Source: Novipirellula galeiformis
Lineage (GTDB): Bacteria > Planctomycetota > Planctomycetia > Pirellulales > Pirellulaceae
Assembly: GCF_007860095.1 (NCBI RefSeq)
Contig: NZ_SJPT01000008.1
Span: 313,706-377,705 of the forward strand
Direction: 5' to 3'
DNA length: 64,000 bases
Shown here piece after piece: positions 36,440 through 45,290 of this stretch. A program made the position numbers and the translations under genes. Each line of letters begins with the position of its first letter. The first letter of the stretch is position 1. The notes under the pieces were generated by a model. It made no database searches. It was given only the letters and a program-made list of their open reading frames with translations, and was not told the origin of the DNA.

Positions 36440-36491
36440 CAAACCGAAAATGGAGTGCTTATCCCCAAGCGGATCTGCCGAGCAGATGCGA

Positions 36492-36944
36492 TTACTTGAG
36501 CTTCAAATCGAAGCTCAAGTTGTCGGCGCCGTCCGCGGCAATCGTAACCGTTTCGGGGGAAGTGCTTGGGTCAGTATAGCGCTGCGGGATTTGGTTGACC
36601 GCACCGGAATCGGCCGGCGTCTGGCCCTCCGGGATCGGAGAACCATCGGGCAGTGTCCACCGTTCAAACAGCGCAGTGTATTGTCCCACTGGCGCTCCGC
36701 TCTCGGTCTCAGACACCTTGAGCGTGAACTTACCCTCGGCATCGCTTTTGCCATACGGAAAGTGCTGCTTGCCCTCACCGGATTGCCGCAGCAAGGTCAC
36801 GGTGATGCCCTCGGTCGGCTTACCTGCGACCGTGACGGTTCCCGAAACAGGCACCAATTCAACATCGGTACCTCTACTGCATCCCGTCAAAGCGACGGTG
36901 AACGCCGCCAGCGCGAGGGAGCTTAAACAGAAAAACTTTGACAT
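36492..36944 (-). CDS. Transthyretin-like lipoprotein, type II
   Basis: A 150-aa protein from ATG 36944; the frame is open to 37046 over the end of the DUF1559 gene. Signal MSKFFCLSSLALAAFTVALTGC, lipobox LTGC with Cys22, then ELVPVSGTVTVAGKPTEGITVTL, SDAEGKFTLKVSE, VGQYTALFERW and the end NLSFDLKLK. It differs from the copy at 41192 by only a few residues, including Arg in place of Gly after the lipobox Cys. It follows the DUF1559 gene at 37021 by 76 bp. Confidence 0.9.
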   Translation of the reverse strand: MSKFFCLSSLALAAFTVALTGCSRGTDVELVPVSGTVTVAGKPTEGITVTLLRQSGEGKQHFPYGKSDAEGKFTLKVSETESGAPVGQYTALFERWTLPDGSPIPEGQTPADSGAVNQIPQRYTDPSTSPETVTIAADGADNLSFDLKLK

Positions 36945-37020
36945 GAAAAATCGATGGAGGGTAGTTGAGTGAGAGGGGAAATGAATCGCCAACGAGAGCG
37001 GCGGTGTTGGAAGGATGAGC

Positions 37021-38004
37021 TCAATACTCCGGAATGACCTGGCCATCGGAGATGTAGGTCAGCCGTTGTAGCGTGGTTAGATCGATCGAATCGGTTAGAA
37101 AGTGAACCGAACCATCGCCAAAGGTAAACTGCGCGCCTCCGGTGTGCAGGCTGCCCGACGTCATGTACGTCCCCAGTCGGTAGGGAACCAGCGGATTGGT
37201 TGAGTATCTTCGGTAATTGATCCCGTATGTGTAGGCCGGATCCACTCCGTTGCCGACCCACTTGGCATAGCCCCAGGTTGGTGCCACGCCATCCCAGACG
37301 TTTCGAATCGTCTCGGCAATCGCGATCGAATTGCTGGTGCCGTCCAAGACGTCTCGCATTCGTGACTGATCATCCATCCCGAACATGCGGCGGGTTGACT
37401 GAGTCGTGCCGCTCCAGACGTTACTGATGGAACTGAGTCTCGTCGCACTGAAATCGTAATTGGTGTAGGCACCTTGCAGCGTCGTTGCGCTCGAAATGCG
37501 GTACGCGTCGTGGGTCGAGGTGGAATTAGTGGGGTTGGGGTCTGACGGGCAGAGGAAAGCGGGCACGACGGTGCTGACGACAACGTCGTTTGCATTGCCC
37601 GCCGCACCAGGCTGAGGGCCACTAATGGTATTACCAGCACCGCCATAGGTGCAGCCGCTCGCCGCCAGACTGAAGTCAAATGCATCGTAGAGCGCAGCCT
37701 GTTCGATGAATGGCAACAGCATCGTCCAACCGCGATGATTGCGAGCTTTTAGCGGACCTGGGACAGCCGTTCCCGATGCCATCGAGCCAGAAGCGGACAC
37801 TGACGGCGGAAACTTTTGGTGCGTGTCGTGGTAGTTATGTAACGCCAACCCCAGTTGTTTCATGTTGTTGCTGCATGACATTCGGCGGGCCGCTTCACGG
37901 GCGGCCTGTACCGCCGGCAAGAGCAATCCGACCAGCACTCCGATGATGGCGATCACCACCAATAATTCAACGAGTGTAAAGCCTTTTTCTGAACGACGGC
38001 GCAT
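37021..38004 (-). CDS. DUF1559 prepilin-like protein, type II
   Basis: A 327-aa protein from ATG 38004, with GGAGAAAG upstream. The prepilin site is [14 protein letters not shown]. The type II core is [46 protein letters not shown] and [11 protein letters not shown]; the end is [20 protein letters not shown] and [11 protein letters not shown]. The first 60 residues equal those of type I, while the remainder is a separate lineage. It leads the pair with the lipoprotein at 36492. Confidence 0.93.
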   Translation of the reverse strand: MRRRSEKGFTLVELLVVIAIIGVLVGLLLPAVQAAREAARRMSCSNNMKQLGLALHNYHDTHQKFPPSVSASGSMASGTAVPGPLKARNHRGWTMLLPFIEQAALYDAFDFSLAASGCTYGGAGNTISGPQPGAAGNANDVVVSTVVPAFLCPSDPNPTNSTSTHDAYRISSATTLQGAYTNYDFSATRLSSISNVWSGTTQSTRRMFGMDDQSRMRDVLDGTSNSIAIAETIRNVWDGVAPTWGYAKWVGNGVDPAYTYGINYRRYSTNPLVPYRLGTYMTSGSLHTGGAQFTFGDGSVHFLTDSIDLTTLQRLTYISDGQVIPEY

Positions 38005-38891
38005 GAAAACTTTCTCCAGGATAGGTAGCAAAAAAATGAACAATGAGGGAAATCTAATATCGAATATCTACGGTGAAGCTCGTCACAAAGCTGAAACAGC
38101 AAGCGTTCTGAGAAACACTGAACATCGAAGGGCGAACGCGGTGCGTTCGGTCTGTCGTTGGTTGCAATTGAGTGGGGTGAAATTCGAGAAGTAGCAAGCG
38201 ATCTTTTGAATCACAAGGAGCTAGCGACGGTGTGTGTCTCGCTGCAATGGAGGCGTGCGGGACGGGTTCTCGTTTATGGCTGTGGTCCAATCCCAAGGAG
38301 GGAGACTTTCAGCGGTGATGAGCACCTTGTCTTCAGCACTTAGCGTCCAAGGTTTTCTGTCACGTTCACGTCGACAGTGATTCGAGAACCAAGCTGAAGT
38401 CGTTCAGAAAGCAAGAACTGTTCCCAATCGCATGCGCAACGCGAGCACTTATCTCGAATCTCATGCTGTGTTTCGAACGCGAGCCGGTAAGGATGGGGTT
38501 TTGGCCGCTAGCGTTCGTTTGCGGTGGGTGGAGGTGCGATGGATCGGCAACGAATTTTTGCAAAATCGAGCGATTCATGACGATCCATTCCAAGGTTGCT
38601 GCAACGGATAGCAGTTGCGGTGCCCCCTAACAACGAGAATGCTTAGGAATTAGGCAGCTGACTAGCAGGGAACGACGTTTCAGAAAGTTGGTTTGATGGA
38701 CCAACGAATGCAGCCGAAATCGATTGCGCGAATCCATTAATCAAGGGGACCAAGCAAACGCGAGAGCGAGGTCATGGCGTCGCTCCGGTTCGATTAAATT
38801 CGGTACCCATCTAGGGCACCGATGGCCGGTAAACACAATCAGCCGAAACAGGGGGAGCTTATCCCCAAATGGAGTTGCCGATTAGATGCGA
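38005..38891. other. Non-coding spacer with conserved block copy 5
   Basis: 887 bp without a gene. 38310-38460 is the block seen at 24620 (GTCTTCAGCACTTAGCG, GATTCGAGAACCAAGC, ATGCGCAACGCGAGCAC). 38628-38795 matches 27453-27600 and includes a decayed family-H hairpin near 38760-38790. 38835-38850 has the remnant of the long lipoprotein 3' hairpin (CAATCAGCCGAAAC) without its second arm. Confidence 0.5.
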
Positions 38892-39344
38892 TTACTGAAG
38901 CTTCAAGTCGAAGCTCAAGTTGTCGGTGCCGCCCGCAGGAACGGTGACCGATTCGGGGGAAGTGCCGGGGTCACTGTAAGTTTGGGGGAGTTGGTTGACC
39001 GCACCAACATTCGCTGGCATCTGGCCCTCCGGGACCGGGGAGCCGTCAGGCAGCGTCCATCGTTCAAACAGCACCGCGTATTGGCCCACAGGCGCACCGC
39101 TCACCGACTGCGACACCTTGACGGTGAACTTACCCTCGGCGTCGGTTTGACCCTGCGGTATGAGTCGTTTCCCTTCACCGGAATGTCGAAATAAGGTCAC
39201 GGTGATGCCCTCGGTCGGCTTGCCCGCGATGGTAACCGTTCCAGAAACAGGCACCAATCCAATCGTCTCTCCGCTGCATCCCGCAAAGGAGACGATGATG
39301 AAAGCCGTCAGTCCGAGCGAGCCAAGGCAAAAGAACTTCGACAT
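38892..39344 (-). CDS. Transthyretin-like lipoprotein, type II
   Basis: A 150-aa protein from ATG 39344. Signal MSKFFCLGSLGLTAFIIVSFAGC, with ETIGLVPVSGTVTIAGKPTEGITVTLFRHSG next. It is the most diverged type II lipoprotein: ETIG in place of GTDVE, SQSVSGAPVGQYAVLFERW, and PANVGAVNQLPQTYSDPGTSPE. It lies 160 bp after the DUF1559 gene at 39505, a wider gap than the 74-76 bp in the other type II pairs. Confidence 0.9.
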   Translation of the reverse strand: MSKFFCLGSLGLTAFIIVSFAGCSGETIGLVPVSGTVTIAGKPTEGITVTLFRHSGEGKRLIPQGQTDAEGKFTVKVSQSVSGAPVGQYAVLFERWTLPDGSPVPEGQMPANVGAVNQLPQTYSDPGTSPESVTVPAGGTDNLSFDLKLQ

Positions 39345-39504
39345 GAAAGCCTCATGGGTTAAGGGAGGAGAAGGGGAAGGATTTCGCACACTCCAAGGTG
39401 CCGCGTTTACTGGTTCCCAGACGCGAGCCAAGGAACCAGAACGAAACGCAAATCAACCCGTGGAAGGTAACCACAGAAAACGAGCGAGATTGCCTTGAAT
39501 CAGC

Positions 39505-40491
39505 TCAGAACTCCGGGACGACCTGGCCATCGGAGATATAGGCGAGTCGCTGTTGCGTGACGAGATCGATCGAATCGGTCAGGAAGTGAACCGAGCCGTC
39601 GCCAAAGGTAAACTGGGCTCCTGCGGGATGCAGGCTGCCCGGCGTCGACCAGTCGGCTAGCTTATAGGGAACCGGCGGGGTGGTAGACCAGAGGTTGTCA
39701 TTGATGCCTTGATAGTAAGCCGCATCGACTCCCTGGCCGACCCACTTGGAATAGCCCCAGGTGGTTCCCGTGCCATTGACGACGTTTCGAATCGTCTCAC
39801 AAATTGCGATCGAATTGCTGGTGCCGTCTAAGATGTCCCGCATCCGGGATTGATCCATGTGTCCGAACATGCGGCGGGTTGATTGAGCCGTGCCGCTCCA
39901 GGTGTTGGCACTGTTGTACGTTCTCTCCGCGTTGAAATCGTAATTCGTGAAGGCGCCTAGTAACGTCGTCGTTCCGGGCGAAATGGAGTAATGAACACTA
40001 CTGTTGGACGAGTAGTGGGTCGGATTGGGGTCCGAAGGGCAGAGGAAAGCGGGAATGGAGGTACTCACGACAACGTCGTTGGCATTGCCAGCCTCGCCTG
40101 GCTTGGGACCACCAAGGGTGTTCGTCGAACTGACTGTGCAGCTACTCGACGCCAGACTGAAGTCAAATGCTTCGTAGAGCGCAGCCTGCTCGATGAATGG
40201 CAACAACATCTGCCAACCGCGATGATTGCGAACGTTGCCCACACCTGGCTTGGCCGATCCCGATTCAATCGGGCCACTGGCAACCACCGAGGGTGGAAAC
40301 TTTTGGTGCGTGTCGTGGTAGTTATGGAGCGCCAAACCCAGCTGTTTCATGTTGTTGCTGCACGACATTCGGCGGGCTGCTTCGCGGGCGGCCTGTACCG
40401 CTGGTAACAGCAATCCGACCAAGACTCCGATGATGGCGATCACCACCAATAATTCAACGAGCGTAAAGCCCATTTTTGAACGACGACTCAT
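39505..40491 (-). CDS. DUF1559 prepilin-like protein, type II
   Basis: A 328-aa protein from ATG 40491 (GAGAAAGATCTC upstream); the frame is open to 40779, but the promoter at 40650 lies inside that extension. The prepilin site is [14 protein letters not shown]. The centre is [39 protein letters not shown] and [14 protein letters not shown]; the end is DGQVVPEF. Paired with the lipoprotein at 38892. Confidence 0.93.
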   Translation of the reverse strand: MSRRSKMGFTLVELLVVIAIIGVLVGLLLPAVQAAREAARRMSCSNNMKQLGLALHNYHDTHQKFPPSVVASGPIESGSAKPGVGNVRNHRGWQMLLPFIEQAALYEAFDFSLASSSCTVSSTNTLGGPKPGEAGNANDVVVSTSIPAFLCPSDPNPTHYSSNSSVHYSISPGTTTLLGAFTNYDFNAERTYNSANTWSGTAQSTRRMFGHMDQSRMRDILDGTSNSIAICETIRNVVNGTGTTWGYSKWVGQGVDAAYYQGINDNLWSTTPPVPYKLADWSTPGSLHPAGAQFTFGDGSVHFLTDSIDLVTQQRLAYISDGQVVPEF

Positions 40492-40649
40492 GAGATCTTT
40501 CTCTGAAGTAAGAAAAATGGAAAAAAGCGAACGGGTATGAAAGCCCTCGGATAGCCGAAAGATTGGGGCCTTTGGTTGAGGTCGTGAGTGTGAAAAAAAA
40601 CACTCGAGCTGGGTGGGGCTTTGGTTTAGCTCTGTAGGTGCAGGAGTGC

Positions 40650-40678
40650 AATGTAGTGGGGCGGGAATCAAGAAGCAA
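40650..40678 (-). promoter_or_regulatory. Sigma70-like promoter of the DUF1559 gene at 40491
   Basis: Minus strand: TTGCTT (40678-40673), 17 bp, TACATT (40655-40650). Predicted leader about 150 nt. The surrounding 35 bp are almost the same as at 24351. Confidence 0.6.
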
Positions 40679-40839
40679 CAAAAGACAGCATCATTTTCGA
40701 GACCCAATGGTGATTTGTAGCACCCTAGGGTGATCTCATGCCGCCTAAGTTCCCGTACCCTTCGGATGCAGCTCTGCAATCGAGCGTGGACGAAAAGGGG
40801 AGCGATAAGCCGGTCGGCACCCGCAGCGTGCAGGCGGTC

Positions 40840-40921
40840 TAGAGCATTTTGACAAACGTCGTGGGGTTGAATCTGTAGCTACGTTCGCCAGAACGTGGGC
40901 CAACGTCTAGGACGAATCGAC
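40840..40921. repeat. Dispersed TAGAGCATTTT repeat, partial copy
   Basis: Left end TAGAGCATTTTGACAAACGT, then GTGGGGTTGAATCTGTAGCT and CGTTCGCCAGAACG. The right inverted end is missing. Relatives at 45111, 51284 and 59294. The rest of 40492-41191 is non-coding; 40925-41077 matches 43000-43144. Confidence 0.6.
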
Positions 40922-41077
40922 GCATGACGCCACCCACCAAGACGTCTAGCATCTTTGGTGAGAGCGTGATCTTTGCATTGTCGATCCCATGCCAACGGAG
41001 TCCATGCATGCTTCGCCCTCAACGCATCGAAGCAGTGATGCATCAATCAGCTGGCAAAACCTAAACCGGTAAACACA

Positions 41078-41139
41078 ATCAGCCGAAGAACGCTAACGTC
41101 CGGTAGTGGTTAACCGTGAGCCAGTGTTCTTCGGCTGAT
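41078..41139 (-). terminator. Long hairpin downstream of type II lipoprotein gene
   Basis: Same 17-bp stem (ATCAGCCGAAGAACGCT / AGTGTTCTTCGGCTGAT) and loop as at 36378; starts 53 bp past the stop at 41192. Confidence 0.55.
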
Positions 41140-41191
41140 CAAACCGAAAATGGAGTGCTTATCCCCAAGCGGATCTGCCGAGCCGATGCGA

Positions 41192-41644
41192 TTACTTGAG
41201 CTTCAAATCGAAGCTCAAGTTGTCGGCGCCGTCCGCCGCAATCGTAACCGTTTCGGGGGAAGTGCTTGGGTCAGTGTAGCGCTGTGGGATTTGGTTGACC
41301 GCACCGGAATCGGCCGGCGTCTGGCCCTCCGGGATCGGAGAACCATCGGGCAGTGTCCACCGTTCAAACAGCGCAGTGTATTGTCCTACTGGCGCTCCGC
41401 TCTCGGTCTCAGAGACCTTGAGCGTGAACTTACCCTCGGCATCGCTTTTGCCATACGGAAAGTGCTGCTTGCCCTCACCGGATTGCCGCAGCAAGGTCAC
41501 GGTGATGCCCTCGGTCGGCTTACCTGCGACCGTGACGGTTCCCGAAACAGGCACCAATTCAACATCGGTACCTCCACTGCATCCCGTCAAAGCGACGGTG
41601 AACGCCGCCAGCGCGAGGGAGCCTAAACAGAAAAACTTTGACAT
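41192..41644 (-). CDS. Transthyretin-like lipoprotein, type II
   Basis: A 150-aa protein from ATG 41644, nearly identical to that at 36492 (FCLGSLALAAF and GCSGGTD replace FCLSSLALAAF and GCSRGTD). Flanking DNA on both sides, including the hairpin and the 76-bp gap to the DUF1559 gene, is also nearly identical, showing a recent duplication of the cassette. Confidence 0.9.
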   Translation of the reverse strand: MSKFFCLGSLALAAFTVALTGCSGGTDVELVPVSGTVTVAGKPTEGITVTLLRQSGEGKQHFPYGKSDAEGKFTLKVSETESGAPVGQYTALFERWTLPDGSPIPEGQTPADSGAVNQIPQRYTDPSTSPETVTIAADGADNLSFDLKLK

Positions 41645-41720
41645 GAAAAATCGATGGAGGGTAGTTGAGTGAGAGGGGAAATGAATCGCCAACGAGAGCG
41701 GCGGTCTTGAAAGGATGAAC

Positions 41721-42710
41721 TTAATACTCCGGGATGACCTGGCCATCGGAGATGTAAGTCAGCCGTTGTAGCGTGGTTAGATCGATCGAATCGGTTAGAA
41801 AGTGAACCGAACCATCGCCAAAGGTAAACTGCGCGCCTCCGGTGTGCAGGCTGCCCGACGTCTCATACGACCCTAGCTTGTAGGGAAGCAGCGGATTGGT
41901 TGAGTATCTTAGGTAGTTGATCCCGTACGTGTAGCTCGGATCCACTCCGTTGCCGACCCACTTGGCATAGCCCCAGGTTTGAGGGATGCCATCCCATTGG
42001 TTTCGAATCGTTTCGGCAATCGCGATCGAATTGCTTGTGCCGTCCAAGACGTCTCGCATCTTGGATTGACTATCCATTCCAAACATGCGGCGGGTTGACT
42101 GAGCAGTGCCGCTCCACACATCGCTGGAGGCAAGTACTCTTGCACTACTGAAATCGTAATTTGTGTAGGCACCTTGCAGCGTTGTTGCGCTCGAAATGCG
42201 ATACGCAGCGTGAGTCGAGGTGGTGTTAGTTGGGTTGGGGTCCGACGGGCACAGGAAAGCGGGCACGACGGTGCTGACGACAATGTGGTTAGCATTGCCA
42301 GCCGCGCCAGGCTCAGGACCACTAATGGAATTAGAATTAGCTGGAGAGCTATAGGTGCAGCCGCTCGCCGCCAGACTGAAGTCAAATGCTTCGTAAAGCG
42401 CAGCCTGTTCGATGAATGGCAACAGCATCGTCCAACCGCGATGATTGCGAGCTTTTAGCGGGCCTGGGACTGCCGTTCCCGATGCCATCGATCCAGAAGC
42501 GGACACTGACGGCGGAAACTTTTGGTGCGTATCGTGGTAGTTATGTAGCGCCAACCCCAACTGTTTCATGTTGTTGCTGCACGACATTCGGCGGGCTGCT
42601 TCACGGGCGGCCTGTACCGCCGGCAACAGCAACCCGACCAAGACTCCGATGATGGCGATCACCACCAATAATTCAACGAGCGTAAAGCCCATTTTCGAAC
42701 GACGACTCAT
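41721..42710 (-). CDS. DUF1559 prepilin-like protein, type II
   Basis: A 329-aa protein from ATG 42710; the frame is open to 43076 through the leader. The prepilin site is [14 protein letters not shown]. Very close to the protein at 37021 over most of its length ([41 protein letters not shown]), with local differences such as [33 protein letters not shown] and [24 protein letters not shown]. End DGQVIPEY. Paired with the lipoprotein at 41192. Confidence 0.93.
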   Translation of the reverse strand: MSRRSKMGFTLVELLVVIAIIGVLVGLLLPAVQAAREAARRMSCSNNMKQLGLALHNYHDTHQKFPPSVSASGSMASGTAVPGPLKARNHRGWTMLLPFIEQAALYEAFDFSLAASGCTYSSPANSNSISGPEPGAAGNANHIVVSTVVPAFLCPSDPNPTNTTSTHAAYRISSATTLQGAYTNYDFSSARVLASSDVWSGTAQSTRRMFGMDSQSKMRDVLDGTSNSIAIAETIRNQWDGIPQTWGYAKWVGNGVDPSYTYGINYLRYSTNPLLPYKLGSYETSGSLHTGGAQFTFGDGSVHFLTDSIDLTTLQRLTYISDGQVIPEY

Positions 42711-42880
42711 GAGATCTTTCTCTAAATGAGGTAACTGAAAGAAAGGAAATGAACACTTATGGAAACCGTCAGAAATCCGAAGGTATTTAGCGTTTGATTG
42801 AGATCGCCAGTGCGGAAGAGGGCACTGGCAGAGAAGAAGGGAGGAGGGGGGCAGTATGGCTCTGTGGCGCCAGAGAGGCG

Positions 42881-42909
42881 ATGATAGAGAGTGGGTAGTC
42901 AAAAAGCAA
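42881..42909 (-). promoter_or_regulatory. Sigma70-like promoter of the DUF1559 gene at 42710
   Basis: Minus strand: TTGCTT (42909-42904), 17 bp, TATCAT (42886-42881). Predicted leader about 165 nt. The spacer differs from the 24351 type, so the boxes are conserved more than the sequence around them. No gene in 42711-43258. Confidence 0.55.
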
Positions 42910-43144
42910 TAAATTTCCCTGCAAATTTTAGATTTGACTGCGGGAAACGGCACATTGAGGTGAAGGACGAGCGGCGAATGGTGAATGGTGAATAACGCCA
43001 CCTGCCAAGCGTCTAGCATCTTTGGTGAGAGCGTGATCTTTGCATTGTCGATCCCTCGACAACGGAGTCCATGCATGCTTCGCCCTCAACGCATCGAAGC
43101 AGTGATGCATCAATCAGCTGGCAAAACCTAAACCGGTAAACACA

Positions 43145-43206
43145 ATCAGCCGAAGAACGCTAACGTCCGGCAGTGGTTAACCGTGAGCCAGTGTTCTTCG
43201 GCTGAT
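43145..43206 (-). terminator. Long hairpin downstream of type II lipoprotein gene
   Basis: Third copy of the 17-bp stem hairpin; one loop base differs (GGCAGTGG for GGTAGTGG). It starts 53 bp past the stop at 43259. Confidence 0.55.
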
Positions 43207-43258
43207 CAAACCGAAAATGGAGTGCTTATCCCCAAGCGGATCTACCGAGTAGGTGCGA

Positions 43259-43711
43259 TTATTTGAGCTTCAGGTCGAAGCTCAAGTTGTCGGCGCCGTC
43301 CGCCGCAATCGTAACCGTTTCGGGGGAAGTGCTCGGGTCAGTGTAGCGCTGCGGGATTTGGTTGACCGCACCGGAATCGGCCGGCGTCTGGCCCTCCGGG
43401 ATCGGAGAACCATCGGGCAGTGTCCACCGTTCAAACAGCACCGCGTATTGACCCACAGGCGCGCCGCTCTCGGTTGGCGACACTTTGGTGGTGAACTTTC
43501 CCTCGGCGTCGGTTTGACCCTGCGGTATAAGTCGTTTCCCCTCTCCGGATTGTCGAAATAAGGTCACGGTGATGCCCTCGGTCGGCTTGCCATCGACGGT
43601 GACGGTGCCCGAAACAGGCACCAATTCAACATCGGTGCCTCCGCTGCACCCGGCAAAAGAGACGATGAAAGCCGCCAGCGTGAGCGAGCCTAAACAGATG
43701 AACTTTGGCAT
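43259..43711 (-). CDS. Transthyretin-like lipoprotein, type II
   Basis: A 150-aa protein from ATG 43711; the frame is open to 44023 antisense to nothing but over the DUF1559 3' end. Signal MPKFICLGSLTLAAFIVSFAGC. It looks mosaic: SGEGKRLIPQGQTDAEGKF and VGQYAVLFERW match the copy at 38892, while the last 50 residues (PADSGAVNQIPQRYTDPSTS to the end) match those at 36492 and 41192. It follows the DUF1559 gene at 43786 by 74 bp. Confidence 0.9.
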   Translation of the reverse strand: MPKFICLGSLTLAAFIVSFAGCSGGTDVELVPVSGTVTVDGKPTEGITVTLFRQSGEGKRLIPQGQTDAEGKFTTKVSPTESGAPVGQYAVLFERWTLPDGSPIPEGQTPADSGAVNQIPQRYTDPSTSPETVTIAADGADNLSFDLKLK

Positions 43712-43785
43712 GAAAAACTGATGGGGTTGAGTTGAGTGAGAGGGGATGAATCGCCAACGAAAACGACGGCTTTGGATAACGGAGC

Positions 43786-44769
43786 TCAATACTCCGGGAC
43801 AACCTGTCCGTCGGCGATGTAGTCGAGTCGGCGGAGCGTGACGATGTCGATCGAATCGGTCAGAAAGTGAACCGAACCATCGCCAAAGGTATATTGAGCA
43901 CCTCCGGGATGCAGACTGCCCGACGTCATGTACGTCGCTAATCTGTAAGGGAGTAGCGGAGTGCTTGCGTCTGTTTTGTGATTGATTCCGAAGTAAGACA
44001 CACTCACTCCGTGGCCGACCCACTTGTTGTAGCCCCAGGTTGCCGATTCGCCATTTCTAGTATTTCGAAGCGTCTCCGCAATCGCGATTGAATTGCTGGT
44101 GCCATCTAAGACGTCTCGCATTCGGGATTGATCATTCATCCCGAACATACTTCGGGTGCTCAGCGATAGGTCGCTCCATTTGCCGGTAGAGCTGTAGAAA
44201 TAGTTAACGCTGAAGTCGTAATTCGTGAAGGCGCCTTGCCGCGTCGTCGTCCCGTCCGAGATGGAGTACGCTGAGTGGCCTGCTGTGTAGTGGGTCGGAT
44301 TGGGGTCCGACGGGCACAGGAAAGCGGGAACCGAGGTGCTCACGGCAATGTCGTTGGCATTGCCAGCCTCACCAGGCTTGGGACCATCGATGGTATTACC
44401 ACCACCACCATAAACACAGCCGCTCGATGCCACGCTGAAGTCAAATGACTCGTAGAGCGCTGCTTGCTCGATGAATGGCAACAACATCGTCCAACCGCGA
44501 TGGTTACGAGTTTGCCCGAGAGCTGGTTTGGCCGTTCCCCCGGTCATCGATCCACTTGCGACCCCCGAAGGCGGAAACTTTTGGTGCGTGTCGTGGTAAT
44601 TGTGCAGTGCCAGTCCCAGCTGTTTCATGTTGTTGCTGCACGACATTCGGCGGGCTGCTTCACGGGCGGCTTGTACCGCCGGCAACAGCAATCCGACCAA
44701 GACTCCGATGATGGCGATCACCACTAATAATTCAACGAGTGTAAAACCCGTTTTCGAACGACGACTCAT
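43786..44769 (-). CDS. DUF1559 prepilin-like protein, type II
   Basis: A 327-aa protein from ATG 44769 (GGAGAAAGATCTC upstream). The prepilin site is [14 protein letters not shown]. The centre is SGVASGSMTGGTAKPALGQTRN, FDFSVASSGCVYGGGGNTIDG and SVNYFYSSTGKWSDLSLST; the end is DSIDIVTLRRLDYIADGQVVPEY. It is the outermost cassette of the array, paired with the lipoprotein at 43259. Confidence 0.93.
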   Translation of the reverse strand: MSRRSKTGFTLVELLVVIAIIGVLVGLLLPAVQAAREAARRMSCSNNMKQLGLALHNYHDTHQKFPPSGVASGSMTGGTAKPALGQTRNHRGWTMLLPFIEQAALYESFDFSVASSGCVYGGGGNTIDGPKPGEAGNANDIAVSTSVPAFLCPSDPNPTHYTAGHSAYSISDGTTTRQGAFTNYDFSVNYFYSSTGKWSDLSLSTRSMFGMNDQSRMRDVLDGTSNSIAIAETLRNTRNGESATWGYNKWVGHGVSVSYFGINHKTDASTPLLPYRLATYMTSGSLHPGGAQYTFGDGSVHFLTDSIDIVTLRRLDYIADGQVVPEY

Positions 44770-44923
44770 GAGATCTTTCTCCGAATGAGGTAATAGAAAA
44801 AAAGAAAAAGCGAGCAGGTATGGAAACCGTCGGAAAACCGAAAAAATCAGGCGTCTTGATTAAGAGCGGTGAGCGTAGGGATTGGAGGGGGTGGTTGGTT
44901 AGTTCTTCAGGTGTAGGGTGGCG

Positions 44924-44952
44924 ATTTTAAGGGATCGCGGATCCAGAAGCAA
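44924..44952 (-). promoter_or_regulatory. Sigma70-like promoter of the DUF1559 gene at 44769
   Basis: Minus strand: TTGCTT (44952-44947), 17 bp, TAAAAT (44929-44924). Predicted leader about 150 nt. It is the strongest -10 box in the set. Confidence 0.6.
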
Positions 44953-45110
44953 CAAATTACGGCACAATTCCGAGGCAATCATGGTGCTTGGTGCCACACG
45001 ATGGCGGTTAGATGAGGTTTGGATTTCCGTAGTTAGTCTTTGCTTTTGCCGATCGAGGCGGTGGCAGAGGGACGCCAAGTCGGTTGAAAACCGCAGGGGA
45101 CGGGCGGTCC

Positions 45111-45229
45111 AGAGCAATTTGAAAAACGACGTGGGATTCAGACGTGGGATTCAAGTGGTAGCTGCGTTCGCCAGCGCGTACGCCACCGCGAACACGACGG
45201 TAGCGACATCAGAAATGAAAATGCTCTAA
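45111..45229. repeat. Dispersed TAGAGCATTTT repeat, complete copy
   Basis: Starts AGAGCAATTTGAAAAACGAC and ends GAAATGAAAATGCTCTAA, so the ends are inverted repeats. The interior holds a perfect 13-bp direct duplication (GACGTGGGATTCA twice) and the shared GTAGCTGCGTTCGCCAG core. It separates the DUF1559 array from the PQQ-type gene. No gene in 44770-45290. Confidence 0.7.
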
Positions 45230-45290
45230 TGCCGCTGGCGAAACGTCGATTCGAGGTATCGGTCGGTTGCGGTCCATGTCGTTCAGCGTG

